64,000 bases of DNA from Prosthecomicrobium sp. N25 (GTDB lineage Bacteria > Pseudomonadota > Alphaproteobacteria > Rhizobiales > Ancalomicrobiaceae): assembly GCF_037203705.1 (NCBI RefSeq), contig NZ_JBBCAT010000004.1, forward strand, positions 124,001-188,000. Direction: 5' to 3'. Below the pieces are notes generated by a model that worked only from the letters and a program-made list of their open reading frames with translations, made no database searches and was not told where the DNA came from. The first letter of the stretch is position 1, and each line of letters opens with the position of its first letter. The translations under genes and the position numbers were made by a program. Below are positions 36,400 to 45,589 of this stretch, in pieces.

Positions 36400-37140
36400 A
36401 TGCTCTATCTCCGCGCCTTCCTCGCCGGCCTGGCGGCCGCCGTCCTCTGCTACGGGGCGGCGGTCGGGGGCGGGCTCGTGCTGGCGGAGTGGCTGAGGGT
36501 CTCCGACCACGAGGGCGGGCTGGGGCTCGGGCTCGCCTTCTTCGTCGGGCCTTCGGCGGCCCTCCTCGGCATGGTGGTGGCGATCCCGCTGGCGCTGCGC
36601 TGGCGCGGCGAGGTGCGGGGCTTCTTCGCCACCCTGTGGCGGACGGTCGTGGTCGGGGCGGCGGTGCTGGCGGTCGTGCCGGCCGGGATCCTGGGCTACG
36701 AGCTCCTCACCCCCTCGACCTACATCACGACGAGCGGTCCCGAGCCGCTCCTCGACCTGGAGATCCGGCTGCCGCCGGATGCCTTCGTGCCCGCCGACCC
36801 GAAGCTGGTGACGATCCGCCTCGACACCGACAAGAGCCAGCACGACGCGGTGCTGCAGGAGGGCTGGAGGCGGAGCGAGGACGGGCGGATCGTCCTCTCC
36901 GGGCAGATCCCCATGTACTTCCGCACCGCCCAGCGCTTCGTCAGCCTGCGCCTGCCGCTCACGCCTGACCGGGTCTTTCCCCTGAAGCTCCGCGCCGACC
37001 CGCGCGGCGCGACGGAGTTCGGCCCCTGGCAGGCCGCCGTCGAGGTGTTCGATCCGGGCGCGGAGCGGGGCCGCAAGCCGAAGCCCGAGGAGGCGGCCGA
37101 GATCCGCTACCGGGTGGTACCCCGCTGGCGGCCGTCCTGA
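36400..37140 (+). CDS. Membrane protein of unknown function
   Basis: A 246-residue protein with two or three N-terminal hydrophobic segments (residues 4-30, 45-66 and 82-105). A soluble, beta-rich C-terminal part of about 140 residues follows, rich in Pro and charged residues. No motif is recognised. It follows sdaA by 78 bases on the same strand but with an intervening start region, so co-transcription is uncertain. Confidence 0.65.
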   Translation: MLYLRAFLAGLAAAVLCYGAAVGGGLVLAEWLRVSDHEGGLGLGLAFFVGPSAALLGMVVAIPLALRWRGEVRGFFATLWRTVVVGAAVLAVVPAGILGYELLTPSTYITTSGPEPLLDLEIRLPPDAFVPADPKLVTIRLDTDKSQHDAVLQEGWRRSEDGRIVLSGQIPMYFRTAQRFVSLRLPLTPDRVFPLKLRADPRGATEFGPWQAAVEVFDPGAERGRKPKPEEAAEIRYRVVPRWRPS

Positions 37141-37294
37141 CGACCGGCTAACAAGCTGAAGGCATGGCGGTTTCTTCCCGGCGATGCCGCGTTCGTGATG
37201 GCTGCGGTGGAACTCGTGCGGTGCCGGGACGTTGGTCCGATATCACCGGATGCGCAGACCGCATCCCCACCCATTCCAACCGGAGGGACTTCCG

Positions 37295-37486
37295 ATGGGC
37301 AGCATGACCGACAAAGCCAAGGGCCTGGCCAACGAGGCGGCCGGCAACGTGAAGCAGGGCCTGGGCCGCGCCATGGACGACAAGAACATGGAGGCCGAGG
37401 GTTTCGTGCAGGAGCGCAAGGGCGAGGCCCAGCAGACGATCGGCGAGGGCAAGGACAAGATCAAGCGCGCGGTCGACAAGATCTGA
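37295..37486 (+). CDS. CsbD family stress protein
   Basis: A 63-residue hydrophilic helical protein matching the CsbD family: DKAKGLANEAAGNVKQGLGRA and then GEAQQTIGEGKDKIKRAVDKI. CsbD-type proteins are induced by general stress (envelope, osmotic, heat) in many bacteria; the molecular action is unknown. A strong ribosome binding site (GGAGGGA) precedes the ATG. It ends in a strong intrinsic terminator and is therefore transcribed alone. Confidence 0.9.
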   Translation: MGSMTDKAKGLANEAAGNVKQGLGRAMDDKNMEAEGFVQERKGEAQQTIGEGKDKIKRAVDKI

Positions 37487-37527
37487 CGCGACGATCGCAT
37501 CCGAGCCTTCGGGCAGGATGATTGAGA

Positions 37528-37558
37528 GGGGTGCCGGCGCGAGCCGGCGCCCCTTTTT
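37528..37558 (+). terminator. Strong intrinsic terminator after the CsbD gene
   Basis: GGGGTGCCGGC pairs with GCCGGCGCCCC (11 bp, one G-U pair) around the loop GCGA and is followed directly by TTTTT. It is a textbook Rho-independent terminator, 42 bases after the CsbD stop codon. Confidence 0.85.
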
Positions 37559-37645
37559 CGTCGCCTGAAGGGTGCTCGATGAAGTCCGGAACCGGATGCA
37601 CCCGCTGGCGCTTCTTGAACCGACGATCATCCGGAGGACCGACCC

Positions 37646-38290
37646 ATGCCGAAGCGGGCATTCCTGGCGCTCCTGTCCCTGGCGGTGGCCCTTGCCGGCA
37701 CTGCCCCCTCGCGCGCCCAGGCCCCGATCCAGGAGCAGGCCGAACCGGCCGATTCGGGCGGTCCGATGCGGCCCCCGGCGGAGCGGCGGAGCGAGCCGCC
37801 CCGGCCGTCGGACTCGGGCGAGGAACCGCCCGCACGACGCGACACGGCGGCCGCGACGGACGATCCCAGAGACGTCCGGGACTGGGTCACCTACCGCAAC
37901 CCTCGCTACGGGTTCCGCTTCGAGTACCCGGCCGATTTCTTCGTCTCCGACGTGGTCCTGCCCGACGACGCGGGCGAGACGTTCCGGGGTGGCGACGGGT
38001 CCTCGCGGCTCGCCACCTTCGCGCTGCCGAACCCGCAGGGGCTGTCGCTCGCGCGCGTCGCGGCCAACTACCTCAGGGAGGCGGGAGACCCGGTAGTCAC
38101 CTACCGGCGGCGCACCCGCAACGGCCACCTGGTGATCTCCGGCAACCGGGGTCCTGACGTCTTCTACCTGCGCATCGCCTACGGCCGCGGCGGGGTGCAG
38201 GGGGTCGAGCTCTCGTATCCCGGCGAACGGGAGCGCGCCTTCGATCGGCTGGTGTCGCGGGTGTCGCTCAGCTTCAGGCCGGGGCGGTGA
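37646..38290 (+). CDS. Exported protein of unknown function
   Basis: A 214-residue protein with a signal peptide (residues 1-24, LLSLAVALAGTAPSRAQA). A Pro/Glu-rich disordered linker extends to about residue 75. The compact C-terminal domain starts DWVTYRNPRYGFRFEYPADFF, a phrase common in lipoprotein or periplasmic domains that bind or act as adaptors, and ends FDRLVSRVSLSFRPG. It is probably periplasmic. I do not recognise the family by name. It lies among small stress-protein genes. Confidence 0.7.
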   Translation: MPKRAFLALLSLAVALAGTAPSRAQAPIQEQAEPADSGGPMRPPAERRSEPPRPSDSGEEPPARRDTAAATDDPRDVRDWVTYRNPRYGFRFEYPADFFVSDVVLPDDAGETFRGGDGSSRLATFALPNPQGLSLARVAANYLREAGDPVVTYRRRTRNGHLVISGNRGPDVFYLRIAYGRGGVQGVELSYPGERERAFDRLVSRVSLSFRPGR

Positions 38291-38358
38291 CGCGGCGCGG
38301 GAACGATCGGGCCCGCCGGCGGTTCTCCCTGACCAAGGTTTACCGAACGGAGGGTCGC

Positions 38359-38529
38359 ATGAACACGCAGGACAAGACGCGGCAGGACGACAAGGTCGAG
38401 CAGGTCCCGCTCGAGGAGAAGCCGAAGTCGTCGGACCTGAAGCACAAGACCGACGAGCGGTTGGACGAGGGCGTCGAGGAGAGCTTCCCGGCGAGCGACC
38501 CCGTCTCCGTCTCGATCACCAAGATCTGA
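38359..38529 (+). CDS. Small hydrophilic protein with EESFPASDP motif
   Basis: A 56-residue, Lys/Asp/Glu-rich protein ending in the segment RLDEGVEESFPASDPVSVSI. The SFPASDPxS tail motif occurs in many small alphaproteobacterial proteins of unknown role, often stress-related. A hairpin follows immediately at 38551. The gene starts after an AGGGTCGC stretch. Confidence 0.75.
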   Translation: MNTQDKTRQDDKVEQVPLEEKPKSSDLKHKTDERLDEGVEESFPASDPVSVSITKI

Positions 38530-38550
38530 GCCCGACGATCCTGTCCAGGC

Positions 38551-38571
38551 GGGCCGGCGCTGCGCCGGCCC
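38551..38571. terminator. Hairpin after the small hydrophilic protein gene
   Basis: GGGCCGGCGC and GCGCCGGCCC form a 10-bp perfect inverted repeat around one base, effectively an 8-bp stem with a five-base loop, 21 bases after the stop codon. There is no T-run. Confidence 0.5.
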
Positions 38572-38578
38572 CATTCGC

Positions 38579-38905
38579 ATGGGGGCCAACCCGATGATGA
38601 ACGATCCGACCCGGCCGCGCCGCGACGAGGCCGATCCGACCCGGCCCGACTCGCCGATGGAGCCGGGAGACGCGGAGCTCTTCGAGACCCCCTTCGGCCG
38701 CGAGGACGACCACGGCACCATCGCGGGGTCGCGGGCCGAGGCGGAGATCGAGGACATCGACGTCCATGCCCGGCCGGCGAGCGAGGTGACCGGCGCCCAC
38801 GACGCCGGCGGCGCGAACGAGACGGTCGACGGCCTCGACGAGGCCGAGGAGGCGGTGCGCCGGATGGCCGAGGACCAGGTGGAGGGCGGGCCGGAGCTTC
38901 TCTGA
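38579..38905 (+). CDS. Small acidic protein of unknown function
   Basis: A 108-residue very acidic protein: many Asp/Glu and Pro residues, and no hydrophobic core. The first start at 38579 or the ATG at 38594 is possible. It sits directly after the hairpin of the previous small gene. Nothing is recognised; expression is plausible because of regular codon usage and position, but it remains hypothetical. Confidence 0.5.
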   Translation: MGANPMMNDPTRPRRDEADPTRPDSPMEPGDAELFETPFGREDDHGTIAGSRAEAEIEDIDVHARPASEVTGAHDAGGANETVDGLDEAEEAVRRMAEDQVEGGPELL

Positions 38906-38984
38906 CCCCCCGCCACATTCCGGTCGTGCGGACCGGCTGGTTTGGTACGACGTCGTCCTCCCGCGTTTCCGCCCGGAGGGCCCG

Positions 38985-39146
38985 ATGCCGATCCGCGATT
39001 CCATCCTGCCCGGCTTCGATCCGGACCCCTCGATCGCGCGGGTCGGCGAAGACCACTCCGGCGCCGCCCGACCGGATCGCTCCGACATGGTGCATTCACC
39101 TCCGGCTCACGACAACTTGCGGCGGACGGTCTCCGATCCGGTGTAG
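38985..39146 (+). pseudogene. Remnant of a GH43 glycoside hydrolase (5-prime end only)
   Basis: A short frame with a good ribosome binding site (CGGAGGG) starting MPIRDSILPGFDPDPSIARVGEDH. The phrase ILPGFDPDPSIxRVGEDxY is the N-terminal signature of GH43 beta-xylosidases and arabinofuranosidases. After residue 24 the expected YIATSTFEW is missing, and the frame drifts into unrelated sequence and stops at residue 53. The rest of the enzyme (normally about 500 residues) is absent from the window, so this is the stub of a deleted gene. It directly precedes the amidase gene. Confidence 0.75.
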
Positions 39147-39283
39147 CATTTGCCCAGTCGAGCGACGGAGCCGATCCGACCAGCACTTGACACCGTTCTG
39201 CAGAGTCGTGCCGGCGGAAGGACAGATGACTTTTCACTGACGAATTCTGTTTCCGGTCTCTCGATCGAAGGGGAGACATCCGC

Positions 39284-40222
39284 GTGGAAGCCTTTTTCGA
39301 TCCCGCTACAGGACGGCCCGTCGAGACGCTCGACATCAAGCAGGGCGAGACCAGGATCCTCGGCGTGAAGAAGTTCACGATCGGCGAGGTCGCCTATCGG
39401 ACGGACGACTTCAAGACCGCTTTCGTGGACCTGGTCATCCATCTCAGGAAGCCGAAGGTCAAGTACGACGACCATTACAACCTGCACGAGGTCGCGAGCG
39501 ACAGCGTCCCGGTCGAGCAGAAGGGGCACTACTTCTTCCAGATCTGCGGCAACAACCCGGGGACGACCCAGTTCGTCGCCAACAGGATCGCCGGCAACAC
39601 GCCCTATGCGCGCCCGGTCTCGATCCGGGTGGCGGCGGATCCCAAGCTGCTGGTCTTCCACCCCTCCATGCCGTTCGACGTGCTCTGGGCGAACCACCCG
39701 CTGAACCCGGCCAACCGGACGCTCTACCCGCGCAAGAAGCCCGACGAATTCGACGACTACGACCCCAGCCACCCGTGCCAGGAGGCGAAGTGGCTCGCGG
39801 GGCAGTGCATGGTCCGCTTCTGCGTCATGCTGGAGAAGAGCGGGATCACCTTCGACGGACTCCATGGCGGCAAGTGCGGGATCGGCGGCAAGCAGCACTT
39901 CCACCACTTCGTCAACCCCTACGACTTCGAGTCGTGGAAGGGCCTCAAGCGGGCCTACGTGTTCGAGGCCAAGCCCCCGTACCGTCCGGAGCCGATGCCC
40001 GGCATCGCAGCCTACTATTTCTGCTGGCAGCGGCGGGGCGTGATCCTCTTCTGGAACTACTTCCCGACCGGCAAGGAGAAGAAGGACATGTTCGGCGGTC
40101 ACATCGACCTGTGGAACCGCGACCGGATGGGCAACACCTACGCGATGCCGGACCCGAACGCCGGCCTCGCCGCCTTCGCGCGCGCCCGCAAGATCGTGTT
40201 CTGGCCGCTGGAGAGCGTTTAG
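39284..40222 (+). CDS. Tae4-like peptidoglycan amidase with N-terminal Ig-like domain
   Basis: A 312-residue protein starting at GTG, with GAAGGGGAG about eight bases before. Residues 1-118 form a beta-rich, Ig-like domain. Residues 140-312 match the type VI amidase effector Tae4: Cys175 in GQCMVRFCVMLEKSG, a GKCGI stretch, RGVILFW, and His273 in GGHIDLWN, then the late IVFWPL. In Tae4 this Cys/His pair cleaves the gamma-D-Glu-mDAP bond of peptidoglycan. There is no signal peptide, and no immunity (Tai4-like) gene or secretion gene is nearby. The assignment is from motifs seen; toxicity is inference. Confidence 0.72.
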   Translation: MEAFFDPATGRPVETLDIKQGETRILGVKKFTIGEVAYRTDDFKTAFVDLVIHLRKPKVKYDDHYNLHEVASDSVPVEQKGHYFFQICGNNPGTTQFVANRIAGNTPYARPVSIRVAADPKLLVFHPSMPFDVLWANHPLNPANRTLYPRKKPDEFDDYDPSHPCQEAKWLAGQCMVRFCVMLEKSGITFDGLHGGKCGIGGKQHFHHFVNPYDFESWKGLKRAYVFEAKPPYRPEPMPGIAAYYFCWQRRGVILFWNYFPTGKEKKDMFGGHIDLWNRDRMGNTYAMPDPNAGLAAFARARKIVFWPLESV

Positions 40223-40235
40223 GGCGCCCCCGTCC

Positions 40236-43200
40236 TCACTCGGCCCGGCCATATCCTCCCGCGGTCGGGGTGACGACGGTGATCGCCTCGCCGGGCTCCA
40301 GGATGGTCTGGCCGCAGCCGCCGAGGTCGTCGACGTGGCCGTCCTTGCGGCGAACCAGGTTGGCGCCGAGTTCGCCGGGCTCGCCGCCGGCCATGCCGAA
40401 GGGACGGACGCGGCGGTGGCCGGAGAGGACGGCGCAGTCCATCCGTTCCAGGAAGCGGATCGTGCGGCGCGTGCCGTCGCCGGCATGGTGCGCCCCCTTG
40501 CCGCCGGATCCGCGTCGGATGACGAATTCCTCAAGGACCACGGGGAAGCGCGTCTCCAGGATCTCCGGGTCGGTCAGGCGCGAGTTGGTCATGTGGACGT
40601 GGACCGCCGAGGCGCCGTCCCAGGTCGGACCCGCCGGCGAGCCGGAGCAAATCGTCTCGTAGTACTGGTAGCGATCGTTGCCGAAGGTCAGGTTGTTCAT
40701 CGTCCCCTGGCTGCAGGACATGGCCCGAAGCGCGCCGAAGAGGGCGTTGGTCACGGCCTGGCTGACCTCGACATTGCCGGCGACCACGGCGGCCGGGTAG
40801 GCCGGGGTGAGCATGGTCCCGTCGGGGACCACGATCTCGATGGGCCGGAGGCAGCCGGCGTTCATCGGGATGTCGTCGTCGACCATGACGCGGAAGACGT
40901 AGAGCACGGCGGCGCGTGTGACGGGGGCGGGGGCGTTGAAGTTGTCGTCGCGCTGGGGGCTGGTGCCGGTGAAGTCGACGGTCGCCTTGCGGGCGGCCTT
41001 GTCGATCGAGATCTTCACGCGGATGACGCAGCCCTGGTCCATCTCCAGGGCGAAGTCCCCGTCCGACATTCGGTCGAGCACGCGGCGGACGCTCTCGGCG
41101 GCGTTGTCCTGGACGTGGCCCATATAGGCCTGCACGACGTCGAGCCCGAAATGGGCGATCATCTTCCTCAGTTCCGCCACGCCCTTCTCGTTGGCGGCGA
41201 TCTGGGCCTTCAGGTCGTTGACGTTCTGGACGACGTTGCGGACGGGGTAGGGGCCGCCGGTCAGGAGCTCGACCAGGGCCTGCTCGCGGAAGCGGCCGCG
41301 GTCGACGAGCTTGAAGTTGTCGATGTAGACGCCTTCCTCCTCGATCCGGGTGGCGCGCGGGCTCATGGAGCCGGGCGCGATGCCGCCGACGTCGGCGTGG
41401 TGACCGCGGCTCGCGACCCAGAACAGGATCCGCTCGCCCGCGTCGTCGAAGACGGGCGTGCAGACGGTGATGTCGGGCAGGTGGGTGCCGCCGTTGTAGG
41501 GGGCGTTCAGGGCGAAGACGTCGCCGGGGCGGATGACCGGGTTCTGGCGGATGACCGTCTCGACCGACTTGTCCATCGAGCCGAGGTGGACCGGCATGTG
41601 GGGCGCGTTGGCGACGAGCTGGGCGTCGGCGTCGAAGACCGCGCAGGAGAAGTCCAGCCGTTCCTTGATGTTGACCGAATAGGCCGTGTTCTGGAGCGTC
41701 ACGCCCATCTGCTCGGCGATGGACATGAAGAGATTGTTGAAGATCTCCAGCATCACCGGGTCGGCCGTCGTGCCGATGGCGGTGCGGGCGGGGAGGGGGA
41801 CCGTGCGGGTCAGCACGAGGTGGTCGCGGCCGGTCAGCCGGGCCTGCCAGCCGTCCTCCACCACGATGGTCTGGTTGCGCTCGATGACGATCGCGGGGCC
41901 CTCGACCGTGTGGCCGGGGGCGAGCGCCTCGCGGCGGTACACCTGCGCGTCGCGCCAGGCGCCGCGGCTGAAGAAGCGGGCCGCCCGCGCGGCCTCGGGG
42001 GCGCCCTCGGCCGCCTCGGGCGCCTCGGGCTCCACGAAGGCGGCGGCGCCGCCGATCGCCTCGACCGACACGGCATCGACCACGAGCGGCTTCTCCTCGT
42101 CGACGAAACCGAAGCGGGCCTTGTGGGCGGCCATGAAGGCCTCGCGCATGCGCGGCCGGTGATCCGCGGTGCGGACCCCGGCCTTCCCGTCATAGGCGGG
42201 CACCTCGAGGGCCGTGTCGGTGCCCTGGTAGCGGATGTGGGCGCGGACGTGGGTGGTCGTCTCGGCCGGATCCACGCCCTGGCCGGCGAGCTCGGCGCGG
42301 CAGACGTCGCCGAGGCGCTCGCCCAGCGCCTCGATGCCCGCATCGGCTACCTCCAGGGCGTCCCCGAGGGCCTGGACGCGGGTCGCGCGGATGTCGGCGA
42401 GGCCCATCCCGTAGGCGGACAGGAGCCCGGAAAGGGGATGGATCAGCACCTTCGTCATGCCGAGCGCATCGGCGACCAGGCAGGCATGCTGGCCGCCGGC
42501 GCCGCCGAAGCAGTTCAGCGCGTAGCCGGTGACGTCGTAGCCGCGCTGGACGGAGATCTGCTTGATCGCCTCGGCCATGTTGGCGATGGCGATTTGAATG
42601 AAGCCGTCGGCGACCTCCTCGGGGCTGCGGCCGTCGCCGACTTCGGCGGCGAGCGCGGCGAACCTCGCACGGACGGCGTCCGCGTCGAGCGGCTGGTCCT
42701 GGCCGGGGCCGAAGATGGCGGGGAAGTAGTCGGGGATCAGCTTGCCGACCATGACGTTGGCGTCGGTCACCGCGAGCGGGCCGCCGCGGCGGTAGCAGGC
42801 GGGGCCCGGGTTGGCGCCGGCGGAATCCGGGCCGACGCGGAAGCGGCTGCCGTCGAAATGCAGGATCGAGCCGCCACCGGCCGCGACCGTGTGGATGAGC
42901 AGCATGGGCGCGCGGATGCGGACGCCGGCGACCTCCGTGTCGAAGGCGCGCTCGTAGGTGCCGTCGTAGTGGGCGACGTCCGTGGAAGTGCCGCCCATGT
43001 CGAAGCCGATGACCTCGCCGAAGCCGGCGGACCGGCCCGTCTCGGCGAGGCCGACGACGCCGCCGGCCGGGCCGGAGAGGATCGCGTCCTTCCCCTGGAA
43101 GAGGTCGGCGGCGGTCAGCCCGCCGGAGGACATCATGAACATCAGGCGGGCGCCGGTGCGCGCGACGTCGAGCTCCTCGGCGACCTGACGGACGTAGCGG

Positions 43201-43859
43201 GCGAGGATCGGCGATAGATAGGCGTCGACCACGGTGGTGTCGCCGCGGCCGACCAGCTTGACGAGGGGGGAGACCTCGTGGCCGACCGAGACCTGGGCGA
43301 AGCCTATCTCGCGGGCGAGCGCGGCGAGGGCCTGCTCGTGGGCCGGATACCGGTAGGCGTGCATGAGCGAGATCGCGACCGCGTCGAAGCCTTCGGCCCG
43401 GGCGGCCAACAGGTCGCGGCGGGCGGCGGCGAGGTCGAGCGGACGCTCGACGGTGCCGTCCGCCAGGATGCGCTCGTCGGCCTCGATCACGCGCTCGTAG
43501 AGCTGTTCCGGCTTGACGATCGCCTTGGCGAAGATGTCGGGTCGGTCCTGGTAGGCGATCTCGAGGCTGTCCCGGAACCCGCGGGTGGTGACGAGCAGCG
43601 TGCGCTCGCCCTTGCGTTCGAGGAGGGCGTTGGTGGCGACGGTGGTGCCCATGCGGACTTCGCCCACCGCGCCGGCCGGAATCGGGTCGCGAGGCCCCAG
43701 CCCGAGGAGCGCGCGGATGCCCGCGACCGCGGCGTCGCGATAGGCCTCGGGATTCTCGGACAGGAGCTTGCGGGCGTGGAGCCTGCCGGCGGGGTCGCGG
43801 CCGATCACGTCCGTGAAGGTGCCGCCGCGGTCGATCCAGAAGTCCCAGGCGGTGGTCAT
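40236..43859 (-). CDS. oplAH: 5-oxoprolinase / hydantoinase A+B fusion protein
   Basis: A 1207-residue ATP-dependent 5-oxoprolinase, opening 5-oxo-L-proline to L-glutamate. The N-terminal half (residues 1-680) is hydantoinase A ([43 protein letters not shown]). The C-terminal half (from about 700) is hydantoinase B ([16 protein letters not shown]-type segment, [22 protein letters not shown]). The ATG at 43859 is preceded by GGAGG. A hydantoinase with another substrate is possible, but the fused form and length favour 5-oxoprolinase. It is divergent from a TRAP transporter operon. Confidence 0.9.
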   Translation of the reverse strand: MTTAWDFWIDRGGTFTDVIGRDPAGRLHARKLLSENPEAYRDAAVAGIRALLGLGPRDPIPAGAVGEVRMGTTVATNALLERKGERTLLVTTRGFRDSLEIAYQDRPDIFAKAIVKPEQLYERVIEADERILADGTVERPLDLAAARRDLLAARAEGFDAVAISLMHAYRYPAHEQALAALAREIGFAQVSVGHEVSPLVKLVGRGDTTVVDAYLSPILARYVRQVAEELDVARTGARLMFMMSSGGLTAADLFQGKDAILSGPAGGVVGLAETGRSAGFGEVIGFDMGGTSTDVAHYDGTYERAFDTEVAGVRIRAPMLLIHTVAAGGGSILHFDGSRFRVGPDSAGANPGPACYRRGGPLAVTDANVMVGKLIPDYFPAIFGPGQDQPLDADAVRARFAALAAEVGDGRSPEEVADGFIQIAIANMAEAIKQISVQRGYDVTGYALNCFGGAGGQHACLVADALGMTKVLIHPLSGLLSAYGMGLADIRATRVQALGDALEVADAGIEALGERLGDVCRAELAGQGVDPAETTTHVRAHIRYQGTDTALEVPAYDGKAGVRTADHRPRMREAFMAAHKARFGFVDEEKPLVVDAVSVEAIGGAAAFVEPEAPEAAEGAPEAARAARFFSRGAWRDAQVYRREALAPGHTVEGPAIVIERNQTIVVEDGWQARLTGRDHLVLTRTVPLPARTAIGTTADPVMLEIFNNLFMSIAEQMGVTLQNTAYSVNIKERLDFSCAVFDADAQLVANAPHMPVHLGSMDKSVETVIRQNPVIRPGDVFALNAPYNGGTHLPDITVCTPVFDDAGERILFWVASRGHHADVGGIAPGSMSPRATRIEEEGVYIDNFKLVDRGRFREQALVELLTGGPYPVRNVVQNVNDLKAQIAANEKGVAELRKMIAHFGLDVVQAYMGHVQDNAAESVRRVLDRMSDGDFALEMDQGCVIRVKISIDKAARKATVDFTGTSPQRDDNFNAPAPVTRAAVLYVFRVMVDDDIPMNAGCLRPIEIVVPDGTMLTPAYPAAVVAGNVEVSQAVTNALFGALRAMSCSQGTMNNLTFGNDRYQYYETICSGSPAGPTWDGASAVHVHMTNSRLTDPEILETRFPVVLEEFVIRRGSGGKGAHHAGDGTRRTIRFLERMDCAVLSGHRRVRPFGMAGGEPGELGANLVRRKDGHVDDLGGCGQTILEPGEAITVVTPTAGGYGRAE

Positions 43860-43912
43860 CGCGTATTCCTCCAACGGAAATCGTTTCGAGATCGACGATA
43901 TTATGTCGGTAA

Positions 43913-43922
43913 TTTGTTGACA
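43913..43922. promoter_or_regulatory. Operator-like inverted repeat and -35 box
   Basis: In the divergent region between the oxoprolinase gene and the TRAP operon, TTGTTGACAA contains a TTGT-NN-ACAA inverted repeat, and within it TTGACA (43916-43921), a perfect -35 hexamer for the plus strand. It lies in an AT-rich patch. It resembles GntR-type sites in form; the binding protein is unknown, but the MarR-like gene at the end of the TRAP operon is a candidate. Confidence 0.4.
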
Positions 43923-43992
43923 AGACGAAGGCCTGATGAAATCGTCATCCCATTGGACGCCGAGCGGTCGGCATCCCCCGATGGAGGATCTC

Positions 43993-44967
43993 ATGAAAGC
44001 GTGGATTTCCGCCGCAGTCGCCGGCGCCTTGAGCCTTTCGCTGGCCACCTCCGCCGTCGCGCAGACCAAGTGGGACATGCCCACCCCCTATCCCGACGGC
44101 AACTTCCACACGATCAACAACCGCCAGTTCGTCGACGAAGTCGCCAAGGCAACCGGCGGACGCCTGCAGATCACCATCCACTCCAACGCGTCGCTCCTGA
44201 AGCTGCCGGAGATCAAGCGCGGCGTTCAGACGGGCTCGGTGCAGATCGGCGAGTTCCTCGTTTCCACCCTCGGCAACGAGGATGCCGTGTTCGCCTTCGA
44301 CAGCGTGCCCGGCCTCGCCACCTCGTACGACAAGGCGAAGAAGCTTTGGGCCGCCGCGAAGCCCTACGTGGCCGCACGGCTGGAGAAGCAGGGCATGGTC
44401 CTGCTCTATTCCGTCGCCTGGCCGCCGCAGGGCGTCTACGCCAAGAAGGAACTCACCGCCCTCGCCGACCTGAAGGGCATGAAGTTCCGCGCCTACAACC
44501 CGGCGACCGCCCGCTTCGCGCAGATCCTGGGCGCCAGCCCGGTGACGATCCAGCAGGCAGAGGTGCCGCAGGCGTTCCGGGCCGGCCTCGCCGACGCGAT
44601 GATCACCTCGGGGGCGACCGGCGTCGACACGCAGGCCTGGGACTATCTCACCCACTACTACGACGCGCAGGCGTTCCTGCCGCAGAACATCGTCTTCGCC
44701 AACAAGGCTGCCTTCGACGGGCTGCCGGAAGCCGATCGGAAGGCCGTGATGGCGGCCGCCGAGGCTGCCGAGGCGCGCGGCTGGGCCGAATCCGAGAAGC
44801 TCAACGAGGGCTTCAAGAAGACCATGGCCGAGAAGGGGATCAAGGTTGCGGCGCCGACCGCCGCGATGAGCCAGGAGCTCGCCAAGGTCGGCGAGACGAT
44901 GGCGGCCGAATGGGTCGAGAAGGCCGGGCCGGACGGCAAGGCGATCATCGACGCCTACCGGAAGTGA
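43993..44967 (+). CDS. dctP: TRAP transporter substrate-binding protein (DctP type)
   Basis: A 324-residue periplasmic binding protein. The signal peptide is residues 1-23 ([19 protein letters not shown]). The body has the DctP family layout, including [39 protein letters not shown] with the Arg that clamps carboxylates, and [10 protein letters not shown]. The substrate is probably a carboxylate; the divergent oxoprolinase suggests 5-oxoproline or a hydantoin derivative, which is inference. A GGAGG site precedes the ATG at 43993. It is the first gene of dctP-dctQ-dctM-marR. Confidence 0.93.
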   Translation: MKAWISAAVAGALSLSLATSAVAQTKWDMPTPYPDGNFHTINNRQFVDEVAKATGGRLQITIHSNASLLKLPEIKRGVQTGSVQIGEFLVSTLGNEDAVFAFDSVPGLATSYDKAKKLWAAAKPYVAARLEKQGMVLLYSVAWPPQGVYAKKELTALADLKGMKFRAYNPATARFAQILGASPVTIQQAEVPQAFRAGLADAMITSGATGVDTQAWDYLTHYYDAQAFLPQNIVFANKAAFDGLPEADRKAVMAAAEAAEARGWAESEKLNEGFKKTMAEKGIKVAAPTAAMSQELAKVGETMAAEWVEKAGPDGKAIIDAYRK

Positions 44968-45043
44968 CCCGAGGCGGGCCGGGGCGTCAGGCTCCGGCCC
45001 ATCCTTCCAGGTAACCCCGAGACTTGCCAGGGAGCCCCGGCGC

Positions 45044-45577
45044 GTGACCAAGAGCCCCTTCTCCCCTCTCTACGTCCTGATGGAGATCCTTTCCGGCCTG
45101 GCGCTGATCGGCATCGCGGGCGTGATCCTCGCCGACGTCGGGCTTCGCTTCGTCGGCGGTCAGGTCCCGGCTTCGGACGACTTCTCGGGCTACGGGCTGG
45201 TCGCCGTGCTGTTCCTCGGCTTGGCGCCGGCCTACCGGCGCGGCGAGCACATCCGGGTCGGCCTTCTCGTCGACCGGCTCGGCGGGCCGGTGCGGCACGG
45301 GCTCGAGGTGGTGCTCCTCGGCCTTGCGACGGTCGGGATCACCTGGGCCGCCTTCTGGTCGGGACGGCTGGCGTACGATTCCTGGCGCTTCCACGACGTG
45401 GCGCAGGGGCTCGTGCCGGTGCCGCTCTGGATGCCGCAGCTCTCGATGGTCGTCGGGCTCACGGTCTTCGCCCTGGCGCTTGCCGAGGACCTCCTGCGGG
45501 CCGCGAAGGGCGGCACGCCCTCGCACCTCGCGCAAGCGGCCTTGGCGGCCGATGCGGCTCCGACCTTCGAACGCTGA
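45044..45577 (+). CDS. dctQ: TRAP transporter small permease (DctQ type)
   Basis: A 177-residue membrane protein with four hydrophobic segments (about 10-32, 46-64, 88-108 and 130-150). It matches DctQ, which stabilises the large permease. It starts with GTG at 45044, with GGGAG upstream. It is located 76 bases after the binding-protein gene and 12 bases before dctM, all co-transcribed. Confidence 0.9.
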   Translation: MTKSPFSPLYVLMEILSGLALIGIAGVILADVGLRFVGGQVPASDDFSGYGLVAVLFLGLAPAYRRGEHIRVGLLVDRLGGPVRHGLEVVLLGLATVGITWAAFWSGRLAYDSWRFHDVAQGLVPVPLWMPQLSMVVGLTVFALALAEDLLRAAKGGTPSHLAQAALAADAAPTFER

Positions 45578-45589
45578 GGAGAGGGCGCC

